DNA of 30,628 nt from Mnemiopsis leidyi (lineage: Eukaryota; Ctenophora; Tentaculata; Lobata; Bolinopsidae), in NCBI GenBank assembly GCA_000226015.1, contig JH153014.1:131038-161665 (forward strand), written 5' to 3'. Positions 23,501 through 30,059 of the stretch are shown piece by piece (position 1 is the stretch's first letter; every line of letters begins with the position of its first letter). Position numbers and translations under genes: made by a program. The notes under the pieces are model-generated. The model had not been told where the DNA came from. It saw only the letters and a program-made list of their open reading frames with translations, and did no database searches.

Positions 23501-24846
23501 ATGATATTTTGTATGATCTGAAAAAGAGGAGGGTTTTGCCAAAATTTTACTCGAAAACATGCTAGTGCGATGTTTTTACGTACTTCTACATACTTTCTTT
23601 AGGAAAAGGCCATTGGCCATGGACAAAATATGGGCTGATTACAATTAGCCTTATATCTTACACTAGAATCAATTTAAATGTGTTGGTGGTGGCGCCAACA
23701 GAGAATATCAATAGCCGGTACAATCCTTATCTGGTAAGTCAGAGGAATTTCCTTGTTCCTTTTTAGAAGCTTCCCGGCCTTATTTAGTGAGATTTTAGGT
23801 CTTTTGGATATCAGACAATTGAAATGTCACACGATACTATCTGTTTCAAATGAGGTTGTCACTTATCATATTTTATGTTGTCTGGCATAGTGAAGAGGAA
23901 GTCGATTTGGACGAGCGGACTCCCGAAAACAGGTAAAATATTAGAAAAATGACAAAAAAATTTAATAAAATTGCTCGATGAAAAACAGACAATGAAAATT
24001 AAATTGACAATAGATCAACACATGCTTTCTAAACAACTGAGAAATTAAGATCAATTTCAGCATGTGATATCAGTACATGCCGTATCATGTTAATTTGAGT
24101 GATAATACAAAAGGCCATAAATCAGAGAGGAATTTTCTGTGATTCTCTAGAAATCTGAAAAGTGTTTTAGAATACCTAAGGTTTGGATTTTAAAATCTAC
24201 TATGGATTCGATGCAAATAATATATGTTTTTGCAGAAATGAAAAGTGACAGTTAAGGTGAAGCAGGTTGAATACGCAAGCTTACTGTTACAAAGCTATGT
24301 AAAGTGTACAAATTCCCGTATTTCAAAGCATTGTTATTTAAAGAAATTTTATGCTTGCCACATTAATATCGTGCTTCAAAGAGTTATAAGTGACTCATAT
24401 GCAATTTCATTACTTAGTCATTAAATGTGTGTCGTGTGGTTGCTGACTAGTTGATTACCACACACACAGTCGGCTTATAGAATAGGGTAAACAAGATTGG
24501 TTTTGAGGGAAGGAAACCTGTCAGTTTTTAATGAGATATCTTATAGATGCTACACAAATGAGTTGAATATTCTAAGTATAACTTACCATGTCACATTTGA
24601 AATGAGATTGATTTAAAGTTACAGGAGTTTCTGAAAACAACTAACAATGAAACTGATTTAAAGTTACAGGAGTTACTAAAAACAACTGAAGTAACTAAAA
24701 CTACCTGGATGAGCTGAGTTACAGGTGTAACTAAAGCAGACGGTTCTGTGTCGCTGGTATCGTTTAACATGACGTGGCGATTTGTCCACAGCACCAGAGT
24801 ACTTAAGGCTTGGCGCAGCTCTGTTTGGCACTTGTCCAATTCTGAT
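2355..24846 (-). CDS. RAPGEF1: C3G-type Rap/Ras guanine nucleotide exchange factor, 21 placed exons, 5' end not resolved
   Basis: C3G proteins bind Crk-family adaptors through proline-rich motifs and load GTP onto Rap1 and related GTPases near membranes. Seen here: a helical N-terminal segment like that preceding the proline-rich region of C3G (exon 24705-24846); a proline-rich middle with PPLPPR, PSLPPR, PPLPPK, PPLPPR and PTLPSR; a RasGEF-N domain (exons 5226 to about 4352); and a catalytic RasGEF domain (exons 3976 to 2355) with LNNF, PYLGL-like and VNFTKR blocks. It ends EQIKPRKKRS, matching the IKPR tail of vertebrate C3G. Summed exons give about 1,035 codons; human C3G is about 1,080. 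Phases agree at every junction. The catalytic domain is clearly diverged from vertebrates. Three exons (19781, 19571, 10498) are less certain. The start codon lies upstream and was not found. SOS or RasGRP is excluded by the Crk-type motifs and the IKPR tail. Confidence 0.92.
2757..2892 (-). CDS. RAPGEF1: C3G exon, RasGEF catalytic domain
   Basis: Acceptor TTTCCCTCAG and donor CATG/GTAATT. It encodes SESYKNLRSALKSATPP followed by AYLGLCMADLTFLIHG. These are the RasGEF 'NYRNLREAL...PPCIPYLGL...DLTF' blocks that form the core around the helical hairpin. Confidence 0.95.
3089..3238 (-). CDS. RAPGEF1: C3G exon, RasGEF catalytic domain
   Basis: Exactly 50 codons between TTCCTCAG and GAAAAG/GTAAAG, phase 0 at both ends. 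VMEHLIKLNNFSSAFALFAA matches the 'HLRKLNNFNSYLAILSAL' block of C3G, one of the most conserved RasGEF signatures. Confidence 0.95.
3276..3424. repeat. 14-bp minisatellite in a C3G intron
   Basis: About ten to eleven imperfect copies of CGTTCCTACTTTCA with a 14-bp period, inside the intron between exons 3601-3729 and 3089-3238. Substitutions are concentrated at unit positions 5-9. The open plus-strand frame across it comes from the repeat and is not a gene. Confidence 0.85.
3601..3729 (-). CDS. RAPGEF1: C3G exon, RasGEF catalytic domain
   Basis: 43 codons, phase 0 at both ends, acceptor ACACCTTCAG, donor ACAAAG/GTAAGC. SPNMCSFVNHFNSVSFW matches the RasGEF 'PNL..F.EHFN..S.W' motif, a structural landmark of the catalytic domain. 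Confidence 0.95.
3833..3976 (-). CDS. RAPGEF1: C3G exon, start of RasGEF catalytic domain
   Basis: 48 codons, phase 0 at both ends. RDIALQMTQIDFEKFSKIK corresponds to 'HEIAEQLTLLDAELFYKI', the first helix of the RasGEF domain. Acceptor CTTTCCAG, donor GTAAGT. Confidence 0.94.
4352..4429 (-). CDS. RAPGEF1: C3G exon, linker between RasGEF-N and RasGEF
   Basis: 26 codons, phase 0 at both ends, with acceptor CTGTTTTTCAG and donor CGG/GTAAGT. It encodes a helical stretch (LLFEDKQMSLALTLQNTLL) between the two GEF modules. Confidence 0.88.
4636..4765 (-). CDS. RAPGEF1: C3G exon, RasGEF-N domain, second half
   Basis: Starts with one base completing an Arg codon, then YQHFSKSNTQ, matching the RasGEF-N 'YRYEKFS' block. 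Helical residues DVLSNVWMYLTKPMIDIAAE follow. Donor GTTAAG/GTAATT. Confidence 0.94.
4805..5027. repeat. Intronic tandem duplication of about 120 bp
   Basis: Copy 1 starts at 4805 and copy 2 at 4927. Both carry GTTATATTGTA, then GCTTTAAGTTTGTT, CTGAGTCCAGACTGGTAA and AGGAAGCCTT. The pair lies in the intron just upstream of exon 4636-4765 and shows moderate divergence. Confidence 0.8.
5076..5226 (-). CDS. RAPGEF1: C3G exon, RasGEF-N domain, first half
   Basis: VKGGTVDALIAEA followed by DAEFVQTIIFTHSTFTTTDD reproduces the RasGEF-N pattern 'V..GT...LI.......D..FV..F..T+..F....+'. Acceptor TCTCTCCACAG, donor CAGAG/GTAAAT; it ends two bases into the Arg codon finished by exon 4636-4765. Confidence 0.95.
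5555..5878 (-). CDS. RAPGEF1: C3G exon, proline- and acid-rich linker before RasGEF-N
   Basis: 107 whole codons plus split ends. Residues include MMDRYAPSFEIDEEYLKM, then HVPTPPRPVTPPRPPTR, an acidic stretch VESTEVDAEE, and ELIYNYGPAKQG before the next exon. PTPPRPVTPPRPP could bind SH3 domains but lacks the P-x-L-P-x-K form. The donor is GGAG/GTGGGT, a less common but acceptable site, chosen because only it keeps frame with the RasGEF-N exon. Confidence 0.9.
6126..6221 (-). CDS. RAPGEF1: C3G internal exon (basic/helical segment)
   Basis: 31 codons plus split ends, phase 1 at both ends, so it joins its neighbours in frame. It encodes PTMNVNERRRSISKQLLSML followed by NTFGSLTQSKK. Acceptor AGAAAATAG, donor AAAG/GTATTA. 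RRRSIS is a candidate basophilic-kinase site. Because an ATG lies early in it, it could also serve as an alternative first coding exon giving a GEF-only isoform. It is too short to be noticed as an ORF. Confidence 0.72.
6222..10497. other. Long C3G intron, nothing else recognisable
   Basis: AT-rich sequence with no frame resembling a known protein. Small features only: an 18-bp tandem duplication at 8185-8220 and scattered CACGTG boxes near 8799 and 10486. Several GT-AG pairs on the minus strand frame short open stretches (for example 7666-7700 and 9926-9950), but their phases do not fit C3G. Confidence 0.55.
10498..10596 (-). CDS. RAPGEF1: Probable C3G internal exon
   Basis: Phase 1 at both ends, ideal donor GGG/GTAAGT and acceptor GTTTTGTTAG. 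It encodes LIPPLTATQNRLAPNRFDHV, then YR. A proline pair and a DHVY tyrosine site fit the middle of an adaptor-binding GEF, and it can be included or skipped without a frame change. Recognition rests on phase and splice sites, not on homology. A shorter form using an AAG acceptor about 22 bases downstream is possible. Confidence 0.5.
11377..12022. repeat. Inverted array of a GAGGCTAAC repeat
   Basis: Three direct copies on the left end in GAGGCTAAC (11377-11396, 11537-11556, 11685-11709). Three inverted copies on the right carry GCCTC, two of them with GTTAGCCTC (11847-11867, 11880-11896, 12002-12022). GAGGTCAAATTGAGGC on the left matches GCCTCAATTTGACCTC on the right exactly over 16 bases. 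The two sides could fold on each other. The N run lies between them. Confidence 0.75.
11721..11731. other. Assembly gap (11 Ns)
   Basis: Eleven unknown bases between the arms of the inverted-repeat array; the true length and content are unknown. Confidence 0.98.
12243..12320. repeat. Degenerate TTCGTATCCTT repeat
   Basis: CGTAYYATAAATTTTCGTATCCTT-like units recur three to four times with variable spacing. Likely an old AT-rich tandem repeat in the intron. Confidence 0.5.
13605..13688 (-). CDS. RAPGEF1: C3G cassette-type exon with PTLPSR motif
   Basis: 84 bases, phase 1 at both ends, acceptor AACTTCCACTTCAG, donor GGAG/GTATGC. It encodes GTPANGVFPEGPPPTLPSRH followed by FNG. P-T-L-P-S-R is a P-x-L-P-x-(K/R) SH3 ligand of the kind Crk adaptors bind in C3G. 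It is 28 codons long and frame-neutral, so skipping it would remove just one SH3 ligand. The overlapping plus-strand open frame is a shadow. Confidence 0.82.
14072..14184. repeat. Tandem duplication across a C3G splice donor
   Basis: TATAACTGTAAATATACACA, then CATATTAACTYACTGTAA, occurs at 14072-14119 (with an 8-base insertion) and 14145-14184. The second copy contains the real donor of exon 14180-14402; the first carries an intact second donor sequence. Confidence 0.85.
14180..14402 (-). CDS. RAPGEF1: C3G exon with two Crk-type SH3 ligands
   Basis: 74 codons plus one base, acceptor ATTCTCCCCAG, donor TTACA/GTGAGT. It encodes a Ser-rich start, an alternating acidic run (DSESESESDADSGLEEEEPD), then EPPPLPPKNRLTFSQLYSL and PNVPAPPPPLPPRAY. 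PPLPPK fits the P-x-L-P-x-K consensus by which Crk SH3 domains select C3G; PPLPPR is a second match. The DNA of the acidic run is a short (TTTCAC)n repeat, which may vary in length. Confidence 0.93.
14563..14729 (-). CDS. RAPGEF1: C3G exon, Ser/Pro-rich linker
   Basis: 55 codons after a split Gly codon; acceptor CACCACAG, donor ATCTGG/GTAAGT. Encodes SSSLDRSFLTDFNSAPQLYS and GAGTPTPPPVPSRQLSYSV. TPPPVPSR is a proline-rich patch with a Val in the place of the Leu of the Crk-type motif. Confidence 0.88.
15009..15347 (+). CDS. Hypothetical 112-residue ORF upstream of the receptor gene
   Basis: An ATG-started frame of 112 codons ending at TAA, about 420 bases before the receptor start and on the same strand. 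Two hydrophobic stretches are seen, near residues 17-38 (LNPTFFMYFFILLPFLHYLV) and 84-95 (YRILYILWYFLW). LNPTFFMYF loosely echoes FLNPLLFWYF in helix 1 of the neighbouring receptor, but that is too little to claim a relation. I do not recognise it. It could be a small gene, a receptor remnant or chance. Confidence 0.25.
   Translation: MIPLLQISFVSRMPASYLNPTFFMYFFILLPFLHYLVTYPRDGRFRYHAPIIFEIVQSIMRVGPISDKLGRFRAEQLILSQCYRILYILWYFLWTIKYQKFEIITARWSVAL
15768..16970 (+). CDS. Divergent rhodopsin-like seven-helix receptor, two exons, nested in a C3G intron
   Basis: Exons 15768-16438 and 16565-16970 join through a 126-bp GT-AG intron (TACCAG/GTTTGG ... GCTCAG/GAAG) inside an Arg codon, giving 358 residues. 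Seven hydrophobic segments lie near residues 44-68, 78-103, 119-147, 157-179, 192-221, 234-262 and 268-290. Class A traces are LTITDFFTDL in helix 2, Cys122 at the outer end of helix 3, and SGLNPLIILSR in helix 7. The D/E-R-Y site reads ATRAFK and NPxxY reads NPLII, so both activation motifs are altered. No Cys is seen in the second outer loop to pair with Cys122. The N-terminus has one NAS glycosylation site and no clear signal peptide. The Ser-rich tail (residues 315-345) could be phosphorylated. ATG 15768 is the first in-frame ATG after an upstream stop. Ligand and G protein are unknown; a degenerate non-signalling receptor is possible. Confidence 0.82.
16439..16564 (+). other. Intron of the seven-helix receptor gene
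   Basis: 126 bases, GT at 16439 and AG at 16563-16564, phase 2, at the end of helix 5. Reading through it instead meets a stop four codons past the splice site, so splicing is needed to reach helices 6 and 7. Confidence 0.85.
17211..17224 (+). promoter_or_regulatory. Paired ATTAAA polyadenylation signals of the receptor gene
   Basis: Two ATTAAA hexamers, at 17211-17216 and 17219-17224, about 240 bases after the receptor stop codon. ATTAAA is the commonest variant of AATAAA. The rest of 16971-17739 shows nothing else of note. Confidence 0.35.
17740..17858 (-). CDS. RAPGEF1: C3G exon with PSLPPR motif
   Basis: 39 whole codons; acceptor ACACCCCCGCAG, donor AACG/GTAAGA. It starts PSLPPRFGSQNSNISGEF, a P-x-L-P-x-R SH3 ligand formed right at the splice junction with the previous exon, then a polar stretch to TSGHFADFN. 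Phase 2 in, phase 1 out. Confidence 0.9.
18065..18245 (-). CDS. RAPGEF1: C3G exon, proline-rich with PPLPPR motif
   Basis: 59 whole codons; acceptor TTTCTCCTCAG, donor AAAGG/GTGGGG. It encodes SDSIPEDETIELPPPHPS, TPPPLPPPAPSMLRKKSSL and GAPPPPLPPRVK. Part of the Crk-adaptor docking region. RKKSS is a likely phosphorylation site. The donor is atypical but is the only GT that keeps frame with exon 17740-17858. Confidence 0.9.
18484..18545. repeat. 24-bp duplication in a C3G intron
   Basis: TACAAAGATTTAGGAAGCGG followed by TTAT occurs exactly at 18484-18507 and 18522-18545, separated by 14 bases. Confidence 0.85.
18638..18746 (-). CDS. RAPGEF1: C3G exon, Ser/Tyr-rich
   Basis: 36 codons plus one base; acceptor ACATTTCCAG, donor TATCC/GTAAGT. 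Encodes NRVRYSMSNYSSQSSESYND and WSPFSHRHSI. Several tyrosines lie in polar context, as in the phosphorylated central part of C3G. Confidence 0.87.
19236..19520 (-). CDS. RAPGEF1: C3G exon upstream of the proline-rich region
   Basis: 95 codons, phase 0 at both ends; acceptor TTGGCCTGTATTTAG, donor TTTCAG/GTTTGT. Encodes VVMVLDTRPAPLCEIREFMS, a basic stretch KFRRRDFLRFADQYKNNF, and SGHGSLPPNENFSLF. I recognise no motif in it. It is placed by phase and by open frame on both sides. A competing open frame (to 19303) does not join the next exon. Confidence 0.75.
19571..19636 (-). CDS. RAPGEF1: Probable short C3G exon (ELPPRLK)
   Basis: 22 codons, phase 0 at both ends, using acceptor AGACTCTTCAG; encodes LISYLFSENDVHLSTELPPR then LK; donor AAG/GTAAGC. 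A shorter form starting at 19614 (acceptor CTATTTTCAG) keeps the same reading frame but needs a phase-1 partner that I could not find, so the longer form is preferred. Confidence 0.6.
19781..19858 (-). CDS. RAPGEF1: Probable short C3G exon
   Basis: 26 codons, phase 0 at both ends. The acceptor has a strong pyrimidine tract (CCCTCCCACACTACACCAG) and the donor is GAT/GTATGT. It encodes GHSIRPSLHDYFRTNRKTNH then SGTLHD. It supplies the frame link between exons 24705 and 19571. Overlapping open frames on both strands make the call uncertain. Confidence 0.5.
21876..22186. repeat. Fold-back repeat built from CCGCCTAAGAA units
   Basis: The left arm (about 21876-21935) reads GCCGCTAAGAAACCGC, then AACCGCCTAAGAATCGG. 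The right arm (about 22118-22186) is its imperfect inverse, CGGATCTTAGGCGG then CGGTTCTTAGCCGGC. Further partial units lie between. A third copy, in the left-arm orientation, is at 25749-25780. Probably an old MITE or fold-back element. Confidence 0.65.
22442..22496. promoter_or_regulatory. Paired GATA-type palindromes
   Basis: ATGATAACT-g-AGTTATCAT (22442-22460) and GAGTTATCA-taac-TGATAACTC (22475-22496) are perfect inverted repeats. Together they carry four TGATAA sites, the form bound by GATA zinc-finger factors, with more GATAA sites near 22307. A candidate enhancer within the intron; binding is inferred only. Confidence 0.35.
24606..24695. repeat. 45-bp tandem repeat next to a C3G exon
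   Basis: Two adjacent 45-bp copies share GATTTAAAGTTACAGGAGTT and AAAACAACT. The neighbouring coding exon contains the related GTTACAGGTGTAACTAAA. Confidence 0.8.
24705..24846 (-). CDS. RAPGEF1: Most 5' recognised C3G exon
   Basis: 47 codons after a split codon; acceptor CATTTCTGTTTCAG, donor ATCCAG/GTAGTT. SELDKCQTELRQALSTLVLW then TNRHVMLNDTS parallels the vertebrate C3G block 'SRVYQSLANLIRWSDQVMLEG', a helical N-terminal region ahead of the proline-rich part. VTPVTQLIQ aligns with 'VTTVKGVIKAV'. Phase 2 in, phase 0 out, so at least one more coding exon lies upstream. Confidence 0.82.
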
Positions 24847-25748
24847 CTGAAACAGAAATGTGTTAGTTGGGTTATTTAGTATGAATTTCTGAGACACCTA
24901 CAAAGCCAAACCAAAAATTTAAACAGAAGAAAATCGTTGTCGCATATATTGTTCATCTCTAAAGAAAATTTAGATAAATTTGTATAGTGGTACTAGAAAA
25001 TTCCAAGCTACGTGTACAATCTGTTTACAAACTGCTGACACCCACAAAAATGTCCTCAACATTCCTGTGGTCTTAATGCGTTTATTTGCTACACCGACCA
25101 TAGAAGCGGCATTTAGTTTTTTATTACAATGAGTTTAGAATTTTCAATGAGGACTAACGCTTTTTACAATGCAAGCTGGTAATAAGACTTATTGTTAAGC
25201 TATTGAGATATCGAGAAGGCCAAACCGCAAGAAGAATTTGCATGTATAAGAGACAAAAGAGGTTGCTATTGTGAGATAAACTCAGTTTTTTGGCAACAAC
25301 CCAAACTTCATTACTTGTGAACGACCGCCTATTCACTGAATCTCGAGTAAAATCAGACATTTTTAGATCGTCAACATTATTGTCGACCGTGACTCTCCGC
25401 AGAGCATCTCTTTCTGCCCACATATGGTGGGTGAAACATGTCGCTACTACGGTAACTCAAGTGGTGACAAGCTACGTCTAGCGAGGGACTAATTTTCCCA
25501 TGAAGCATAGTTCCGTGAGTTTCACGGAGAGAAATTAAATGAGAATTGACTTGTGTGGGAATAAATTTAGAGGTTTAGGTCTGTCAACAAAGTCTAAGTC
25601 ATGCTAGATTGCCTATTTTCTCCGTCAGCCATATAAGGTAAAATACAGCGCCAATAATTTTCTGTACTACAACATTAGGCTCTGTTAAACGGTTTTAGCT
25701 CAAATTTCGGTTTATCTACCTATAAGGATCAAACACCTCCCAACGTCG

Positions 25749-25780
25749 AAGAACCGCTTAATAGCCGCCTAAGAACCGCA
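25749..25780. repeat. Solo copy of the CCGCCTAAGAA repeat
   Basis: GAAGAACCGCTTAATAGCCG then CCTAAGAACCGC, a third copy of the fold-back unit at 21876-22186. Confidence 0.7.
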
Positions 25781-26747
25781 TCTGCCCTGTACCATATGGA
25801 AGAATAAATCTGAAAAGTCCTTCTCCAGCTAAGTGCGGCATACACAACATTTTTACACTCACATAACTCCAGCTGGATGATTTAATAATCTATCGGCGTA
25901 CCAGCAGGTATTTTCACGCCACGCCGATCTGAATATACATAGGTTCATTATTAGTTCATTACTGCAAAAACAGTGCAGCTAGTATATTAGGACTACAACA
26001 CACTGGATAAAGCGACGTTCTTCAAGCTGGTTTAGGGAGTGCTTTCTTTACACGATACCAGATAAGGACAAGGCAAGTTCTCGTAACGTCTAAAAATACA
26101 ACCGTCACAATTCAGGGTTTTTAGCACCTGCTGGTAGCTGAGTTACGAGACATCCAACCCTCACTATCCAACACGCACACACACGCACTATCCATTATCT
26201 AACAATTGGTCCGCAAGTTTAATCTGTCAGATGTTTGAGTCACGTGACAGTTTGATGTCACAGTTGCCATGGCACACGCCCGCTGGTTTTATAGTAAACC
26301 GTGAAAACGGGATATCGCCCGTTTCCGGCCTAATATCGGAAGAAGGACGTCAAACGTTCTACAAACCCCTGAATACAGAGCTGCAAGTTATAGGTCCTAA
26401 CTGAGTACCTCTCAGAGTTCAACTTGGTGTCAAACAACAGAGTTGTGGACTGAAACTCTGACTGCATTATCAAGTACTACGGTATAACCTATCTTTCGCG
26501 TATCATCTCTTAAACGTAATTGTAGAAGCAATTACCTACCAACCTGCTACAGAAATAACAGAATTTACCTACCAGTCTGATAACAAGCTCTCCGCTGATT
26601 TCCTGTACGAAAGTAAAAACAAGAACGGACAACTGGACCTGCACCTTATTGCCCACTAATTCTCTAACACTAGAACTAAGGTTAAAACCTTCTCCCTCCT
26701 CGACATGTCACCTTCCGCTCTCTTACAGCAATTTACTCCTTCAAATC

Positions 26748-26760
26748 AGTATATATTTAG
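26748..26760 (-). promoter_or_regulatory. TATA-like element on the minus strand
   Basis: Reads CTAAATATATACT on the minus strand, about 42 bases before an ATG at 26706 that opens only a 16-codon frame. Its distance and orientation would suit a C3G promoter, but a TATA-like word is easily found in AT-rich DNA. Confidence 0.25.
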
Positions 26761-27928
26761 CCAGTGTTGAGTAAGGAGATCTCTTTCTCTCTGCCCTCCG
26801 TATACCATCTCTACTGCGAACTGTTCAAACTTCGCTTATCGGTCAAATAGACTGCCTTATGTCATCAGGTAATGTCATCGCTGTTTTCCCAAAACTTTCG
26901 CGCCTCAACGACTCTGATAAAGGACAGAGATGATAGGCGAGTAGTGTCCAGCCCTTCAAACCGGATGTGACCCAGAACATGGTAACCCTTCTTAAGTGTA
27001 CTCCTCCAGATTAGATTACACTAAACTCAGATCAGGTCGGAAAGAAAGTTAAACCAGCTCACTAACTCCTGGACACAGATCTAGAAGTTCCTGGTTCCAT
27101 CACCCTCCACTCACCCACCCTCCTTTCTCTCTCTCTCTGTCCCTGGTCTCTGTACCATGTCCTCCGTCACCAGGACCGGGTTGGAACGACCCTGATACAG
27201 CACGTCCTTTGAGTCTGGCACCTAATTGACGTACACGTGAACTTGCTGGTTTCACGGCCACTTGGTACGGTTCTGTCTGGACGTTGTTCTGGAAAATTCT
27301 TAGTCTTTAGTGGGAGTCAGAAAGTTGTGAAAAACTGTTATTTTCTAAATGTATCTTTTTAGAAAAAGATAGGCGATCTGATGATAATGTCATTTTCCGT
27401 AGTTTAACCTTAACCCAAGCGATAAGGCTGTGTTGTCGGTCAATCATATTATGTGTACCACGTGACCACTTGACAGCAGATATGAGATCTAATTATTGCT
27501 CGTTTACACACTGATTTTCAAACTAAATCTCGGAGCAACCCAAACTTTGGTTAAGGGGATGTTGGAGGTTTGCCAACTGGCACGTGACCCTGACAGTGAG
27601 CATGATAGGGTTTGGGTAATGGTGGCTAACATTTGGTGGCTGATGTGGGCCAGAAAGTTGAGCAGAGATGTTTTTACTTTGGTCTTTGACTGTCATGAGT
27701 TTGCGGAGGAGTTTTCCGCATATTTATCATGTTTATATGAATGATAACTAACTTGGTATTTGTACAAGATATAACTATTTGTACAGGATTACTATATTTT
27801 TGCAAGATAAGCATATATTTGCAGAGGGGTAGAAACTTGTTTTTCTCGTTTCCCTCTCAGAACTAGCTGACACTGAAGGTGTAGACAGATGAAATAGACG
27901 GGTTCATGGTAATTTCTAGTACGTGTCA

Positions 27929-27940
27929 CCCCCCCCCCCC
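27929..27940. repeat. C12 homopolymer
   Basis: Twelve consecutive Cs in an AT-rich setting; prone to length variation and sequencing error. Confidence 0.95.
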
Positions 27941-28743
27941 TAATTAACTTGTTAGAACCCTAACTTGTAGCGCTTGTTTGTTTAAATTTTCTTTACCCTT
28001 GCAGCAAAAGGAGGTCAACAGTCACGGGAAATTTCATTGGTCATGCCTAGACCTAAACACACGACTCAGAAAATATTCATATCGCATAAACAGCAACATT
28101 TTCTTCCGCATCACTTATAACAACTCACGAATCTTAATTATGAACACCGAAAAGAGCACAGAATCCAAGAAATCTGCCGTACTGACTACTGTTACACTAA
28201 AAAAATGTCACAAAATCTAAACTTAACACTCAACAGCTAAATATAATAATCACCAAATCGTAAACTATGGAAGCGGACTAGCTGAGATAATTAGAACACA
28301 GGTGCAATATGCAGACAAGGTTATCGTCTACTCAACTAAAGATTATGAGTCTGGCAGCCAACTAAGTCAGGGACTTACTGTACCGTGAGGAATAGAGCTG
28401 CAAAATAGGATAGATATCCGTGATCTTTGCCACATAGTGGTATGAGAACAGAGAATTAGAGAAACACGTTACAATTTAGACAAATTAATGGAATTCATTT
28501 TAGTTTTTACTTTTCTTATGCCAGAAGACGATTTATTCTTTTCAGAAATAACTATATGAAATACACAGAAATATTTTTTGATTGAGAAGCAGGTGATGTC
28601 AATGATTATTGTTTTTACGTTTAGTTCAAATAAACCTATCGCAATCTTATTGCACGTTTTCACTCTTATAAAATTGCACTATGTTGCTGCTGCACTCCTA
28701 CAGCACTGTTTAGTAGTCTACAATGTAGAACGCTAGAACAAAC

Positions 28744-28787
28744 ACAGTATGTATGTACATTGTACAGGGACAATGTACATGTACTGT
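28744..28787. repeat. Near-perfect 44-bp hairpin
   Basis: ACAGTATGTATGTACATTGT pairs with ACAATGTACATGTACTGT across a short ACAGGG-type loop, with a two-base difference within the stem. Stable as a cruciform or RNA hairpin; it lies in no gene I can see. Confidence 0.75.
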
Positions 28788-29934
28788 TACCTCTCTACAA
28801 CTGGAGCTGCAAGCACTGCAGGGACAGAGTACACTAATTAACAATGGGCAAATTGGGGGATCTAAAGAATAGAGACAATGACGTCCCTTCCGCGTATCTT
28901 TATCATTATTCATATCTTACTGCAAGCAGTAATTGTTGTGCACAAGATGCTTGTTGGCATGTAGCCAGGTCATAGTAAGAAGCAGAAAGCCAAGCCCCAA
29001 GGTCGATCTCTCATTAACACACAGAGACTATACAATTCACATGTCAATGTTTAGTATACAATACGTGTCTAGCTCTAGAGGAACAGCTACTGATCTAGAA
29101 CACAGATTCTACACTCAAACGTTCAGTCCACACCTTTACAGGTCACTTCTAGAAATTTCTACATTTTTAGAATCAGCATTTTCAGCCAAGACTTTTTACG
29201 TAGGCAGTAATAGCACTGAAGCGTTGTAGACTCGCTCAGTATCACTGCTGCGTTAAAGCCGTTAATGGTTACATAGTAAAGGGTAGTCTCTTGAAAAGGG
29301 ATTAATTGCGAATTTAGTATTTTAAAGAGCTTCATAGGTTCATATAGAAGTGATTAATTTAAAGATTAAAAAGATTGAAGTTACAGTGTCGGGCGACTTA
29401 AAACGTATTTGTCTAGAGTGAAAATTTTAGTCAAGTTCCCTTGTGTCTGGCCGATATTTCTAAGAAAATCTGATGCGTCAAGACGAATCTAAATTGAAAA
29501 AAATTGTATAGGTCTGTAACTGATAATGATAAGGTTGCAAACGCGATTTGAAAAATTATGTTTATAATTTTAGGTCTTGTTAAGTTGATTATGCCAGTGT
29601 CAATTGAGCTTTATATGGTTAATTCTCGGCAAAAATTCCTCGGTACTCGGTAGACAGTTTACATATTTTACATTTTCAGAAACATCGCGACTGGTTGTCG
29701 TGTTCCTCATTTACCCTAAACAGAGTAATTGTTAATTACTAAATTTACACTTGCACAGAAACTGCGGTTCTCACTCCATCTATGTTTAGAAAACGGCAAA
29801 TTTGCACAAATCACGCTGCACACATTTCACCAGAAACCAGCACACTTTCAGCACCACTCACGCCACACATCACCACACCACCATTTAAACAATATCAGGA
29901 GGACTGTGGTGTTTTCCACACAAGCTACCTTCTG

Positions 29935-29977
29935 ATTGGTCCACAGCAGTGTTACACGTGGCAGTATTGGTCACGTG
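29935..29977. promoter_or_regulatory. Promoter-like cluster of CCAAT and CACGTG boxes
   Basis: Two ATTGG words (29935, 29966; CCAAT on the minus strand) alternate with two CACGTG boxes (29955, 29972), the second within GGTCACGTGAC. This NF-Y plus bHLH-zip pattern is typical of promoters. It could serve a minus-strand start (C3G) or a plus-strand one. Confidence 0.35.
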
Positions 29978-30038
29978 ACACTATACTGAGCCTCCCTCCA
30001 CCATTACATACTGAGTCTGAGAGTCGACAATTCTACCG

Positions 30039-30059
30039 CTCTCTCTCTCTCTCTCTCTC
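30039..30059. repeat. (CT)n microsatellite
   Basis: Ten CT dinucleotides in a row. Confidence 0.95.

Larger units (their letters stand above)
19859..24704. other. Long C3G intron with repeats and possible regulatory sites
   Basis: No recognisable protein on either strand. Seen: a CCAAT box (20214) with two CACGTG boxes, one inside the 12-bp palindrome GTGCACGTGCAC (20232-20243); a fold-back repeat (21876-22186); GATA-type palindromes (22442-22496); and a possible plus-strand mini-exon at 23891-23932. These could mark an internal promoter or enhancer, which I cannot establish. Confidence 0.5.

Noticed and set aside
27496-27744. Plus-strand frame with VMVANIWWLMW
   Set aside because: First ATG gives only 61 codons, no homology and no supporting signals.
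28933-29229. 98-codon plus-strand frame
   Set aside because: Begins without ATG; real ATG is late; composition is unremarkable.
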